A DNA stretch of 64,000 nucleotides, taken from Flavobacterium ardleyense (GTDB taxonomy: Bacteria; Bacteroidota; Bacteroidia; Flavobacteriales; Flavobacteriaceae). The position numbers were made by a program, and so were the translations under genes. The number at the start of each line of letters is the position of its first letter. Within the stretch, counting starts at the first letter, position 1. The notes under the pieces are model-generated. The model made no database searches. It was not told where the DNA came from and was given only the letters and a program-made list of their open reading frames with translations. Where the stretch lies: contig NZ_CP137891.1 in NCBI RefSeq assembly GCF_033547075.1, forward strand, positions 2,356,001 through 2,420,000. Reading direction: 5' to 3'. Positions 1 through 8,855 of this stretch are shown here, one piece after another.

Positions 1-449
1 GCGCCAATTTTGACCGTAAAGCGAGTTTTAAAAACTTTCTCTTGGGTAGAAAACATACTTTTTATCTGCTCAAAATTTAGCGAAAGGGACTCTTTCTGCT
101 CTAATCTAGTTTTGAATTTAGCTATGGCTACAGCCAATTCCTCTTCATCAATTGGTTTAAGTAAGTAATCTATACTGTTTAATTTAAAAGCTCTTAGCGC
201 GTAAGATTCGTACGCGGTCGTAAAGATAATGGCACTTTTGATTTCGATTTTATCAAAAATTTCGAAAGACAATCCATCCGAAAGTTGAATATCTAAGAAG
301 ATTAGATCAGGATGCGCATTATTGGAAAACCATTCTAATGCCTCTTCAACTGAATGTAGAAGTTTGGTTGTAAGATAACCCAACTGCTGAACTTTGCGTT
401 GCAGAAGTCTTGCTGCGGGCTTCTCATCTTCGATAATTACAATTGTCAT
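1..449 (-). CDS. LytTR-family response regulator, C-terminus cut by window edge
   Basis: This is the receiver part of a LytR/AlgR-type two-component response regulator. The reading frame opens with an ATG at 449 and stays open to base 1, so about 149 residues are visible and the rest lies outside the window. The receiver shows an acidic pair near the N-terminus (MTIVIIEDE), the phospho-acceptor context LIFLDIQLSDG, and the conserved KPI motif followed by a linker. The start of a LytTR DNA-binding domain (FTVKIGA) is just visible at the window edge. It lies downstream of the LytS-like kinase gene on the same strand with two 2TM genes between, so the kinase at 1116-2471 is its probable partner. 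The family assignment is firm for the receiver and inferred for the DNA-binding half. Confidence 0.85.
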   Translation of the reverse strand, partial: MTIVIIEDEKPAARLLQRKVQQLGYLTTKLLHSVEEALEWFSNNAHPDLIFLDIQLSDGLSFEIFDKIEIKSAIIFTTAYESYALRAFKLNSIDYLLKPIDEEELAVAIAKFKTRLEQKESLSLNFEQIKSMFSTQEKVFKTRFTVKIG

Positions 450-488
450 GATTGGATGAATTGTTTGTTTATAGTCATAAAATTTAAA

Positions 489-806
489 TTATTCCCACTT
501 GGTAGTTTGCTTTTCATTCATAAATTCCTGAATTTTTCGCTCCTCCCATTTATTTCCGAAGAATAGTGTCTGCCCAAAGACATTTAAGCCGTGAAAGGCA
601 AGACCAATTCCCCAAAATAGTGGAGTTGAAAAAGTTGAAAAATGCCAGAATTGCTCGCCCTTATCCAAATTTAAATACAGCGAAATAATGATAAATGCGT
701 TTACTAGAAGATAAACTACAAAATGTGTATAAAATCCTTTAATTGATTTTACCTTTTTCTGGGCTCTTTCAAATCTAGCTTGTTCTTGTGCGGATAAATT
801 TTCCAT
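489..806 (-). CDS. 2TM domain-containing membrane protein
   Basis: This is a small membrane protein of 105 residues. It has an N-terminal charged helix (ARFERAQKKVKSIKGFY), two hydrophobic segments at about residues 27-46 and 58-78, and the C-terminal signature NKWEERKIQEFM found in the 2TM domain family. It resembles the protein at 827-1114 and the C-terminal domain of the kinase at 1116-2471, so three related copies lie side by side. Its place between a LytS-type kinase and a LytTR regulator suggests an accessory role in that signalling pair, but no molecular function is known for the family. Confidence 0.85.
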   Translation of the reverse strand: MENLSAQEQARFERAQKKVKSIKGFYTHFVVYLLVNAFIIISLYLNLDKGEQFWHFSTFSTPLFWGIGLAFHGLNVFGQTLFFGNKWEERKIQEFMNEKQTTKWE

Positions 807-826
807 ATTATTTTAAATTTAAAACT

Positions 827-1114
827 TTAATTCTCTTTTTCTATAAATTCTCTAAATTTTTTAGCCTCCCAATCCTTTCCGAGAAAAGGTGTTAGTTGAA
901 ATACGCTCATACCGTGTAACATCACGCCTGTTCCCCAGCAAATTAAGCTGAACCAAAACCATTGATATCCTGGCACTATAAAGATATTTACTGCAATTAT
1001 TATCGGCATACAGGTGCAGTACAACCCAAGATTTATATAAAAGCTTTTCATATCACGTACCTTACTTTTCGCCCATTTATAGCGATTGTTATATTTTAGA
1101 TCTTGCTTTTCCAT
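827..1114 (-). CDS. 2TM domain-containing membrane protein
   Basis: This protein has 95 residues with the same plan as its neighbours: a charged N-terminal helix (YKWAKSKVRDMKSFY), two membrane segments, and a closing motif DWEAKKFREFIEKEN. Its start lies 2 nt from the stop of the kinase gene (1116), so the genes are almost certainly co-transcribed and perhaps translationally coupled. It is probably a paralogue, made by tandem duplication, of the protein at 489-806. The function is unknown; association with the kinase/regulator pair is inferred from position. Confidence 0.85.
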   Translation of the reverse strand: MEKQDLKYNNRYKWAKSKVRDMKSFYINLGLYCTCMPIIIAVNIFIVPGYQWFWFSLICWGTGVMLHGMSVFQLTPFLGKDWEAKKFREFIEKEN

Positions 1115-1115
1115 C

Positions 1116-2471
1116 TTAATTCCATTTAGATTTGCTATCTTTTTCCATCAATTCCTTGATTTTTTTCTCTTCCCAATCGCTATTCAAAATTGGCATATAG
1201 TTAAAAACCTTCATTGCGTGCAACGACACCCCAATTCCCCAACCTAAAAGTGGATAGAAGAACCATAAATGCTGCGGACTTGTCATTAGATTTAATATAA
1301 GAAGTCCTGTATTGACAATAATATAAGAAGTTAGGTTTCCGTAGAAGCCTTTGAGATCTTCAACTCTTTTTTGAGCTTTAAGATATTTGTCTTGGGTAAT
1401 GTTATTTGTATTTTCCATAACTGACACTTGTTTGGTTAATATTGGTAAGCTTACAGAAAATGTGCTTTTTGTTTCTTCAATCAACACTTTTCTGCCGGTT
1501 AGGATTCCATACCGATCTACGATATTTTGCAATCCTACACCTTTTCGGTCTTGCAGTATTTCCTTTTTCTGCAAATCATTTTCAACAGTGAGATAATCGC
1601 CCATATCTATTATCCTGATATACAGTGGTCTTTGTTCGCTAACTACATTGTGTTTAATCGTATTTTCTAAAAGTAATTGTAGTGAAAGCGGAACAACTTT
1701 TCCATCTGGGTTTGAAATAACTTCTGGCAATTCGAAGAAAAGGCTATTTTCAAAACGCATTTTTAGCAGATTCATGTAGGTATTTGCAAACGCTAATTCT
1801 TCGGTAACCGAAATTAACTCCTTGTCTTTCTGTTCCAAAACGTAGCGATATATTTTGGATAGGGAAGTGGTAAAGCGTTGTGCGTTCTGAGGATTTTCTT
1901 CGATGAGTGAACTCAAAACATTAAGACTATTGAAGAGAAAATGCGGATCGATTTGATTTTTTAAACTTTCAAATTGTGCAGAAGCGGTTCCCGCAATAAT
2001 TTTTTGTTGTTTAATCTTGGTTTCCTGAGCATTTTTGTACGATTGCGCACCATAAAATGCTGTTGCTAAAGATGCTGCAATGATCGCAAAATTTCGGACT
2101 TCGGTGAAACTGAAAACTGAAAAGAAATCACTAAGAGGTTGTTGTCTCAGCATTGTTAAATCAAATACTGCCAACAATAAAAATGTTGCGACAGTTATCA
2201 AAACACTTCCTGCCACGGCAAACAGTAATTTATAATTCGGAAACTTCTTCCACAAATATCCTTTTAGAGCAAAATCAAAGTAATATCTATTTACTACGGT
2301 CAATATTGTTCCGTAAAGCAAAATTTTCACAACCTTAATAATAAGAATATTATTCACAATAAATTCCATTCCAGAATACCATTGAAAGCCTAAGATAACA
2401 ACAGTAAATAATAGGCTGAAAGTAAATCCTAGCAAGATGGTTTTTAAAAAATACTCGAAATTGGGTTGCAT
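1116..2471 (-). CDS. LytS-type sensor histidine kinase with a C-terminal 2TM domain
   Basis: This is a membrane histidine kinase of 451 residues in the His_kinase (LytS/YehU) family. Hydrophobic segments fill roughly residues 10-140. The phospho-acceptor box DPHFLFN lies at 175-181 (His177), followed by the ATP-binding N-box (LLENTIKHN) and G-box (GVGLQNI). The kinase module ends near residue 345. The last 100 residues, from Met352, are a full 2TM domain with the same length and start (MEN) as the separate 2TM proteins encoded just downstream. This looks like an ancestral 2TM gene fused in frame to the kinase. It probably phosphorylates the LytTR regulator at 1-449. The signal it senses is unknown. 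Confidence 0.9.
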   Translation of the reverse strand: MQPNFEYFLKTILLGFTFSLLFTVVILGFQWYSGMEFIVNNILIIKVVKILLYGTILTVVNRYYFDFALKGYLWKKFPNYKLLFAVAGSVLITVATFLLLAVFDLTMLRQQPLSDFFSVFSFTEVRNFAIIAASLATAFYGAQSYKNAQETKIKQQKIIAGTASAQFESLKNQIDPHFLFNSLNVLSSLIEENPQNAQRFTTSLSKIYRYVLEQKDKELISVTEELAFANTYMNLLKMRFENSLFFELPEVISNPDGKVVPLSLQLLLENTIKHNVVSEQRPLYIRIIDMGDYLTVENDLQKKEILQDRKGVGLQNIVDRYGILTGRKVLIEETKSTFSVSLPILTKQVSVMENTNNITQDKYLKAQKRVEDLKGFYGNLTSYIIVNTGLLILNLMTSPQHLWFFYPLLGWGIGVSLHAMKVFNYMPILNSDWEEKKIKELMEKDSKSKWN

Positions 2472-2983
2472 AATTCTGCTTTTATAAAGATATTTTTACT
2501 GCTAATTCTGAATCAAATTTAATCTAAAATGTTTGCGGATATTTACTCTGCTTGAAAGTAATGTATTCATTTTTTTTGCTTTCGCTAAAAATTTACTGTC
2601 CATCGCTGATCACCAAACATTTCTTGACTGAATTATTGCTACTTTTTCATAATGTGAATTTTTAAGTTAATAAAATCGCTCTGATTTCTCAAACAAAAGT
2701 GCGCAACTTCAATAGAAAACAAAAAAGCTTCTTACCCAACCGTAGTATTTGATGGATGAATGGTAATTATTAAAATCAAAAAAAAGTAGGAATTTAGTAT
2801 TTTGATAATTTTTAGATTACTTAAACCAGTGATACTGAAATCAGAAAGGAGTTTAAACTTTAAGTCTAAACTCCTTTTATTTTCGCATTCAATTAAATCA
2901 TTACAATTAGAAAGTGTATTTATCTTAAAAAACGTAATTTATTAGATGTCAGTACTTTTAAATGATAATTCTTAAAATAAAAA
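2472..2983. other. intergenic region, 512 bp
   Basis: No convincing reading frame is present on either strand. The stretch is AT-rich and contains the promoter side of the kinase operon and the 3' side of the SDR gene. A hairpin at 2845-2878 is the only clear structure. Confidence 0.6.
2845..2878. terminator. possible bidirectional terminator
   Basis: An 11-bp perfect stem (AAAGGAGTTTA paired with TAAACTCCTTT) encloses an 11-nt loop, and a T-run continues from the stem on the plus strand. It lies about 100 bp past the stop of the minus-strand SDR gene, so it may end that transcript. The U-tract is weaker on the minus strand. Confidence 0.5.
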
Positions 2984-3733
2984 TTAAACCGCAGTATAAC
3001 CACCATCAATTAGATAATATCCACCGGTGATGAAAGATGATTTGTCAGAACTCAAAAACAATACTAGTTCGGCAACTTCTTCTGCTGTTCCTAATCTATT
3101 CATTGGATGTTTGGCCTTCAAATCCTTCAACATTTCTGGAGATAAAGCTTCTAATAGGGGAGTTTCGATGTAACCGGGCCCCACTGAGTTGCAACGAATG
3201 TTTTTCTGTCCATACTCTGCTCCGATGTTTTTTGTTAAGCCAACAACTGCGTGCTTAGCTGCGGTGTAGGCCGAAGACATTGGTGCTGCAACAGTTCCGT
3301 GAATTGATGCCATATTTACAATTACTCCTCCACCATTTTTTTCCATTTGCTCTAGTTCGTATTTACATCCAAAAAATACCCCGTTCAAATTAATGTTGAT
3401 TACTTTATTCCAACTTTCGCTTGAATAGTCGGCAGTTAAATTTTGCTCACCACCAATTCCTGCATTGTTGCAAGCGATATCAAGTCTACCATATTTTTCA
3501 ACAGTTTGTCTTATTAAAAGCTCTACTTCCTTTTCGTCTGAGGTATCTGCCTTAATAAAAAACGCTTCACCACCGTTTGCCTTAATTTGTTCAACTACTA
3601 GCTTACCATTTTCGGCACTAATATCATTAACGACAACTTTAGCGCCTTCTTTAGCATATAAAACTGCTATTGCTTTGCCAATCCCTGAACCTGCACCTGT
3701 TACTAACGCAACTTTTCCATCTACTAATTTCAT
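2984..3733 (-). CDS. SDR family NAD(P)-dependent oxidoreductase
   Basis: This is a classical short-chain dehydrogenase of 249 residues, the usual length. It has the cofactor motif TGAGSGIG near residues 12-19, the structural NNAGIGG motif, and a catalytic Ser followed by YTAAK. The closing FITGGYYLIDGGYTAV is typical of glucose-1-dehydrogenase-like and 3-oxoacyl-reductase-like members. An acidic residue in the second strand (VVNDIS) favours NAD over NADP. The substrate cannot be predicted. The gene stands alone, with over 200 bp on each side. Confidence 0.9.
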   Translation of the reverse strand: MKLVDGKVALVTGAGSGIGKAIAVLYAKEGAKVVVNDISAENGKLVVEQIKANGGEAFFIKADTSDEKEVELLIRQTVEKYGRLDIACNNAGIGGEQNLTADYSSESWNKVININLNGVFFGCKYELEQMEKNGGGVIVNMASIHGTVAAPMSSAYTAAKHAVVGLTKNIGAEYGQKNIRCNSVGPGYIETPLLEALSPEMLKDLKAKHPMNRLGTAEEVAELVLFLSSDKSSFITGGYYLIDGGYTAV

Positions 3734-3961
3734 TTTTTGTTTATTTTATGTGGTTAAAATTTGATTGTCTATAATTTACAACTTAACCCTGTAAGATAAA
3801 AATCAACAAATCGATTTTAAGAAAAATATAGTATCCGCTAGCAATTAATAAAGTAAGTCACTGAAATAAAATCGGGAAATTTTCCACTTTTTAACTAGAT
3901 AAAATGTAAAAGTCAATTTTACACAATCAATATCGATTCTTTCCTCGAATTTGCACGATGT

Positions 3962-5809
3962 CTAATCAGAATAATCTTTAAGAAGTGACCGATAATTCTT
4001 CAATATTTTGCTTCGACTTACAAAACCTTTAAATTTACGTTCTTGATTTAAAAGTGGTAAATACCACACATTTGCTTCGTCAAGCATTTTCACAACTTTC
4101 ATAACTGAATCAGTTGGCGTAATTGTAAAAGGAGGATTTATGGCGATTTCGCTCACCGTATGCTCTGCGGGAGACTTCTCGTTGAGCAAAAATGGACGTA
4201 AATGTTCTCTCGTAATAATTCCAAAAAATACATTATCATTATCTAAAACAGCTATTGTATTATTATCACTTTTTCTAAATTTATGCAAAACATCGTCGAC
4301 GCTGTCATTTACTTTCACTACAATCGAGTCGTCTTCGAGACATTTAAAAAGCGAAATATGAGAGAGAATATTCTGATCTTGTCTAGTAGTGAAAATCTCG
4401 CCTCGATTAGCCAAATTGCTGAAAGCGGGATTTATAGGAGAGAAAAATTTATTGATTACAAAAGAAATAACCGCTACAATCATCAAGGGTATAAATAAAT
4501 CGTAGCCACCGCTACATTCGGCAATTAGGAAAATTGCAGTGAGAGGTGCGTACAACGAACCTGCCATAACGCCGGTCATTCCCACCAGCATCAAGTTTGT
4601 GAGCGGAACGTCCTGAAAACCGAGAACAATTAAAACATATCCAAATAAATAGCCTAGCAATCCACCTGCAACTAGCGACGGAGCAAATGTCCCACCGGTG
4701 CCGCCAGAACTTAATGTAATGCTTGTTGCAAACGCCTTAAGCAGAATAGCTAAAGTCAAAAAAGTGATAAAAACCCATTTCGAAGGTTCTAAATAAGAAA
4801 ATAAACTGCCTTGAATCAAGGTTTCAATATTACCAGTATTCAAAGTTTTAATATTAGAATACCCTTCGCCAAAGAGTGGCGGAAATAAGATACACAACAA
4901 TGATAAAATCGAACCCCCAATTATTGCCTTTAGCAAATACCTATTTTTGAATTTAGCAAAAAAGTGATGAGTCTTCTGAACGACTAAATTAAAGTATCTC
5001 GCATAAAAACCGGTAAAAACTCCTAATCCAATATAAAATAAAATATTTAGATGATTAAAGGTTTCCCGAGCCGGCATGTAAAACAAAACGTTCTCGTCTA
5101 AGATAATTTTCGACAGCAAACTTCCACAAATCGCTGCGATAACTAGCGGAATGAAATCCGTGAAAACCAATCCCACCAATATAATTTCAAAAGCAAACAT
5201 CACCGCGGCAATCGGCGCGTTAAAAGCAGCTGCTATTCCTCCGGCGGCACCGGCGGCGAGCAGAAGGGTTTTTTCTTTAAATCCTAGCCGATATCGCTGC
5301 CCATAATTTGATCCAACTGCCGCACCAGTAAGGGCGATGGGTGTTTCTAATCCTGCAGAGCCACCAAAACCAATAGTTACGGCAGATTGCAGCACTAAAG
5401 AATACATTTTTGTCGATTTAATATTGCTATCGTTTTTCGAAATTGATCTTAGCACATAAGACATTTCCTGATTCTTATCGCCTTTAAATATGAATCGTAC
5501 TATCAAAGCGGTAAATACAATTCCTAATAATGGAGAAATACCATAAATAATAAATCGTTCACTAAACGGAATGTCATTATTGATAAAGTGTTGGATTTTA
5601 TGTACAAAGACCTTCAAAATAACTCCAGCTAGGCCGGCACTTAATCCCACCAAAATTCCTGACAAAATAAGAAACTGTGATCTTGTCAGTTTACCGCTAA
5701 CCCAAATCAAAAATTTTTCGATAAAATTAAATTTCCGAAAAGGGTAATTAATAAATTCTTGATTGAATCGAAGAAAATTGGTGTATAACTTTTGAATTTC
5801 TTTGAGCAT
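3962..5809 (-). CDS. ClC-family chloride channel/antiporter with CBS domains
   Basis: This integral membrane protein has 615 residues. The ClC core covers about residues 40-450. The GLETP motif at 153-157 corresponds to GREGP of E. coli ClcA, so Glu155 is the expected gating/proton glutamate, which favours a chloride/proton exchanger. The second anion-binding signature appears as GGTGGTFAPSL. Residues about 470-610 form a pair of CBS domains (contexts NTIAVLDNDNVFFGIITRE and WYLPLLNQERKFKGFVSRS), which usually bind adenine nucleotides and regulate transport. The gene is monocistronic. The physiological role (anion balance, acid tolerance) is inferred from the family. Confidence 0.92.
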   Translation of the reverse strand: MLKEIQKLYTNFLRFNQEFINYPFRKFNFIEKFLIWVSGKLTRSQFLILSGILVGLSAGLAGVILKVFVHKIQHFINNDIPFSERFIIYGISPLLGIVFTALIVRFIFKGDKNQEMSYVLRSISKNDSNIKSTKMYSLVLQSAVTIGFGGSAGLETPIALTGAAVGSNYGQRYRLGFKEKTLLLAAGAAGGIAAAFNAPIAAVMFAFEIILVGLVFTDFIPLVIAAICGSLLSKIILDENVLFYMPARETFNHLNILFYIGLGVFTGFYARYFNLVVQKTHHFFAKFKNRYLLKAIIGGSILSLLCILFPPLFGEGYSNIKTLNTGNIETLIQGSLFSYLEPSKWVFITFLTLAILLKAFATSITLSSGGTGGTFAPSLVAGGLLGYLFGYVLIVLGFQDVPLTNLMLVGMTGVMAGSLYAPLTAIFLIAECSGGYDLFIPLMIVAVISFVINKFFSPINPAFSNLANRGEIFTTRQDQNILSHISLFKCLEDDSIVVKVNDSVDDVLHKFRKSDNNTIAVLDNDNVFFGIITREHLRPFLLNEKSPAEHTVSEIAINPPFTITPTDSVMKVVKMLDEANVWYLPLLNQERKFKGFVSRSKILKNYRSLLKDYSD

Positions 5810-6029
5810 TAATCGCTACTTCATTTAATTAGTAATCATCTATGAAAAAATTTTAAGTTTTAAATCACGTAAAATCAAAAAATAGGTGCAAGAGAATGCA
5901 AAAATACATAAAAGAAGGGGTTCGGTTAATAAAACCGCAATAGATTTTTAACAAATAACGAAATGGATGCAGAAAAAGAAAAATTTTAAGATATCTATTT
6001 TAGTGAGGTAGAAATTGCATTAACTCTTA

Positions 6030-6413
6030 TTAATCAATGTCCTTTTGAACTAGTCGATTACTTATTGAAAGTAATAAAATTGCAACAAGATCTGGATTCT
6101 CTAAATCTGAAAGTTTGCGGATTTTTATGTGTCGAAATAATTTTCCGGTGCCTTCGAGCAGACATTTGGGATCGTCCAACTCGGCGCCGTAATTAAATCC
6201 TAAATTTACGTGCTTTGAAGCAGGCATAATATGACAAAAATGTTCGGTTTTTTTCTTTGGACCAATTCCGTAACCTATATTTTTTTGTTTTACCCAAACA
6301 ACTTCGACCACCTTTGGAAAGGTGCTCAAAATAAGTTGCCGCGTAGATCGCGCGATGATTTTCATTTCTTCAGGAAATCCTTCGATAGCTAATTCAAAAT
6401 CTTCACTTTCCAT
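6030..6413 (-). CDS. DUF1801 domain-containing protein
   Basis: This cytoplasmic protein has 127 residues and matches the DUF1801/YdhG-like fold: a helical start, then a core with VVEVVWVKQKNIGYGIGPKKK and a conserved VNLGFNYGAEL strand. No signal peptide or membrane segment is present. Proteins of this family have no established biochemical role; the fold is related to frataxin-like and iron-handling proteins. It lies 33 nt downstream of the SDR gene at 6446-7252 on the same strand, so the two may share a transcript. Confidence 0.75.
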   Translation of the reverse strand: MESEDFELAIEGFPEEMKIIARSTRQLILSTFPKVVEVVWVKQKNIGYGIGPKKKTEHFCHIMPASKHVNLGFNYGAELDDPKCLLEGTGKLFRHIKIRKLSDLENPDLVAILLLSISNRLVQKDID

Positions 6414-6445
6414 AAATCTTCAAAATTATTTAACTCCTATTCCAG

Positions 6446-7252
6446 TTATATTTTCTTTCGACCTGTAAAGTCTGTCATTGTATCGTAGATTCCCATCACA
6501 TTTCCGGCAAACCAATCAAAAAGTCCCACTGAAAAAATCGCTTGGCCAAATCTTGTTAGATTATAGATATATCCAGGAATGCTAATCAACTTTCGATTAT
6601 TTTCGATTGCCTGTATAATTGTCAAAGATGCCGCTTCTGGTTCAAGAATTGGAATCTTTGATTTGACACCATCAAACATTCCGGTATTAATATAATAAGG
6701 CATTATTGTCGTAACATTAATATTTTTTTTCAATTGCTTCATTTCGAGTCTTAAACTATCAGACCAACCAATTAACGACCATTTGCTAGCGGCATAAACC
6801 GACATTTTCGGATTAGAAATCAGTCCGCCAGAAGACGCAATATTGCAAATATATCCTGAATTTCTTGCCAACATCTGCGGCAAGAATTCTGCGGTTATCA
6901 ACATCGGGGCAGTAGCATTGATGACCATCGTTTTCAGAATATCGGTAGTGGAATGTTCGCTAAAGTATTTCCCCACAATAATTCCAGCATTGTTAATCAG
7001 AATATCGACCGTATGGTTGTGTCGAAATACTTTTTGAGCGGTCGACTGAATTTCTTCTAGATTTGAAACATCAATTTTATATCCTACAATAGTTCCAAAA
7101 CCTGAAAATTCCTCGATAACCTTGTCAATTCCTTCTTGATTAATATCCCAAACTATTACCTTTGCTTTTCGTTCCAACATTAGCCGAGCCATGATTTTTC
7201 CAATTCCAGACGCTCCGCCAGTAATCAGTACAGTTTTATTTTCTACTTTCAT
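6446..7252 (-). CDS. SDR family oxidoreductase
   Basis: This short-chain dehydrogenase has 268 residues. It has the cofactor motif TGGASGIG, the NNAGIIVGK motif, a catalytic Ser (CNIASSGG) and YAASK. The tail, after the catalytic region, contains a hydrophobic segment (FGQAIFSVGLFDWFAGNVMG) that suits members acting on lipids or sterol-like substrates, such as the retinol/11-beta-HSD type with membrane association. The specific substrate is unknown. It is only distantly similar to the SDR at 2984-3733. Confidence 0.88.
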   Translation of the reverse strand: MKVENKTVLITGGASGIGKIMARLMLERKAKVIVWDINQEGIDKVIEEFSGFGTIVGYKIDVSNLEEIQSTAQKVFRHNHTVDILINNAGIIVGKYFSEHSTTDILKTMVINATAPMLITAEFLPQMLARNSGYICNIASSGGLISNPKMSVYAASKWSLIGWSDSLRLEMKQLKKNINVTTIMPYYINTGMFDGVKSKIPILEPEAASLTIIQAIENNRKLISIPGYIYNLTRFGQAIFSVGLFDWFAGNVMGIYDTMTDFTGRKKI

Positions 7253-7454
7253 ATTTAGTGCGCTTTTTGCCTAGGTAATGCAATATACAAGGTTTCGAAA
7301 TTTCTTGGTGTCTTTTTGGTTAATTCGATATTATCCCTGAAAATAAACAAAGTTAAAAGGAAATAAATGTTGGCGACAGAAATATAGCTTCTATTCTTAG
7401 TTGGTGTGGATGTAAAAAAAGTAAGTCGCAATATCTAAATTTAGTAAATTATTA

Positions 7455-7500
7455 TCAAAAAAAATGCTTCGCCGTACTTACAAAAGTACAACGAAGCATT
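7455..7500 (-). terminator. rho-independent terminator after the MliC-like lipoprotein gene
   Basis: A strong hairpin (AATGCTTCG at 7463-7471 pairs with CGAAGCATT at 7492-7500, with an inner GTACTT/AAGTAC stem) is followed on the minus strand by a run of T residues. It lies 22 nt past the stop of the gene at 7523-8095. Confidence 0.85.
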
Positions 7501-7522
7501 TATATTAAGTTAAAAACAGTTT

Positions 7523-8095
7523 TTAGTTTTTAAATACTGTTTTTCCGTCTTTAGTCAATTCTAGGTTTTCACCTTTTCCTCTCAATTCGTATTGATCATT
7601 TTTGTACCAAATTCCTGAAGCTGCTCTTTCGGCAACCATATCAATTTGCTCACCACCATTCAAATATACTTTCACAGTACCTGCATCATTATTATAAGTC
7701 ATATCAAGGGTGTTTCCTTTGCTGTCTTTTAAAGAAGAAGTTACAATATCATCAGCATGTTCAAAAACGGTAACACCATCTTTTTTAAGTTCGATGTCAT
7801 TTCCTTTTCCTCTTAATTCGTACTGATCATTTTTGTACCAAATTCCAGAAGCTGGCTTTTGACTAACTAATTCGCTAGTTTGCCCATCAAATTTGATCGT
7901 CGCGACATCTTTGGAGTTGTCGTAAGTAACTTCAAGCGTTTTACCGTTTTTGTCAGTAGTGGTCACGGTGTTTACATCATTTGTTACCGTTTCTGTCGTT
8001 ACAACATCCACATCGGTAGTTTCCTTTGGAGTTTCTTTGCAAGAAGTTAAAAATAAAGCCGAAAGCATTCCGAGTGTGATAATTCCTTTTTTCAT
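7523..8095 (-). CDS. lipoprotein with two MliC-like domains
   Basis: This predicted outer-membrane or periplasmic lipoprotein has 190 residues. The N-terminus MKKGIITLGMLSALFLTSC ends in a lipobox (LTSC, Cys19). Two tandem repeats follow, each ending in a block close to ASGIWYKNDQYELRGKG. This is the C-terminal signature of MliC-type inhibitors of C-type lysozyme, where a short W-kGkgeel motif enters the lysozyme active site. Inhibition of host or predator lysozyme is therefore possible, but it is inferred from the family, and weak similarity to other beta-sheet lipoproteins cannot be excluded. The gene has its own terminator. Confidence 0.75.
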   Translation of the reverse strand: MKKGIITLGMLSALFLTSCKETPKETTDVDVVTTETVTNDVNTVTTTDKNGKTLEVTYDNSKDVATIKFDGQTSELVSQKPASGIWYKNDQYELRGKGNDIELKKDGVTVFEHADDIVTSSLKDSKGNTLDMTYNNDAGTVKVYLNGGEQIDMVAERAASGIWYKNDQYELRGKGENLELTKDGKTVFKN

Positions 8096-8199
8096 AATTA
8101 TTTAATTTTTTTTAATTTAATTTGGTTGATTGGGTGTTTCAAATACTTTGCCAAACTCCATTAAGCAAATCGGAGTTTTAGATAAAGTTCAAAAATAAT

Positions 8200-8240
8200 A
8201 GCGGCTTCAAATCGAAATTCAAGCCGCTTAATTTTTAGAT
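8200..8240 (-). terminator. terminator after yceI-like gene
   Basis: An inverted repeat (AGCGGCTT at 8200-8207 and AAGCCGCT at 8221-8228) encloses a 13-nt region that can extend the stem with one mismatch. On the minus strand it is followed by TATTATTTTTG. It lies about 50 nt past the stop of the YceI gene. Confidence 0.65.
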
Positions 8241-8278
8241 AACTATTATGCAATTCAGTAACAATCACTGAACCTTGA

Positions 8279-8800
8279 TTATGCTTGTTTGATAAACTGT
8301 ACATCAACAACCAATCTCACTTTGTCAGAAACTACAATGCTTCCTGCCTCGGTTACAGCATTCCAAGTAAGGTTAAAGTCTTTTCTGCTTATTTCACCTT
8401 TTATTTCCAATCCTGCTTTAGTTTGTCCGTAAGGATCTACTGCAATCCCGTTTAATTCAGCATCTAAAGTGATTTCTTTAGTAATATCACGAATTGTAAG
8501 ATCTCCTATTAATTTATCTCCTTTGAAAGATTTTGAAACAAACTTCATTTCAGGAAATTTTTCTGAGTTAAAGAAATCGTCCGATTTTAAATGTGCGTCT
8601 CTATCCGCATTTTTTGTATTGATTGAAGCTGTCTTTGCTGAGAATTCAAGAGAAGCATTTTCAAAACTATCCCCTTCAGTTTTTGCAGTTGCAGTAAAGT
8701 CTTCAAAATGACCAGTTACGGTCGAAATCATCATGTGCTTTACTTTAAAGGCGATTTCTGAATGCGTTGCGTCAATTGTCCAATTTGTGTTGTTGCTCAT
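8279..8800 (-). CDS. YceI family protein
   Basis: This protein has 173 residues and starts MSNNTNWTIDATHSEIAFKV, the standard YceI opening. It continues with VTGHFEDF, SINTKNADRDAHLKSDDFFN and a closing VRLVVDVQF. The family forms an extended lipocalin-like barrel that binds polyisoprenoid lipids. No signal peptide is present, so this copy is probably cytoplasmic, unlike periplasmic YceI of E. coli. Its neighbour upstream is the pirin gene, with 55 nt between them, and co-transcription is possible. Confidence 0.92.
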   Translation of the reverse strand: MSNNTNWTIDATHSEIAFKVKHMMISTVTGHFEDFTATAKTEGDSFENASLEFSAKTASINTKNADRDAHLKSDDFFNSEKFPEMKFVSKSFKGDKLIGDLTIRDITKEITLDAELNGIAVDPYGQTKAGLEIKGEISRKDFNLTWNAVTEAGSIVVSDKVRLVVDVQFIKQA

Positions 8801-8855
8801 CTTAGTTTTATTTTAAATTATTAAATTATTTTTGTTTTTATTTTTATTCTACTTA

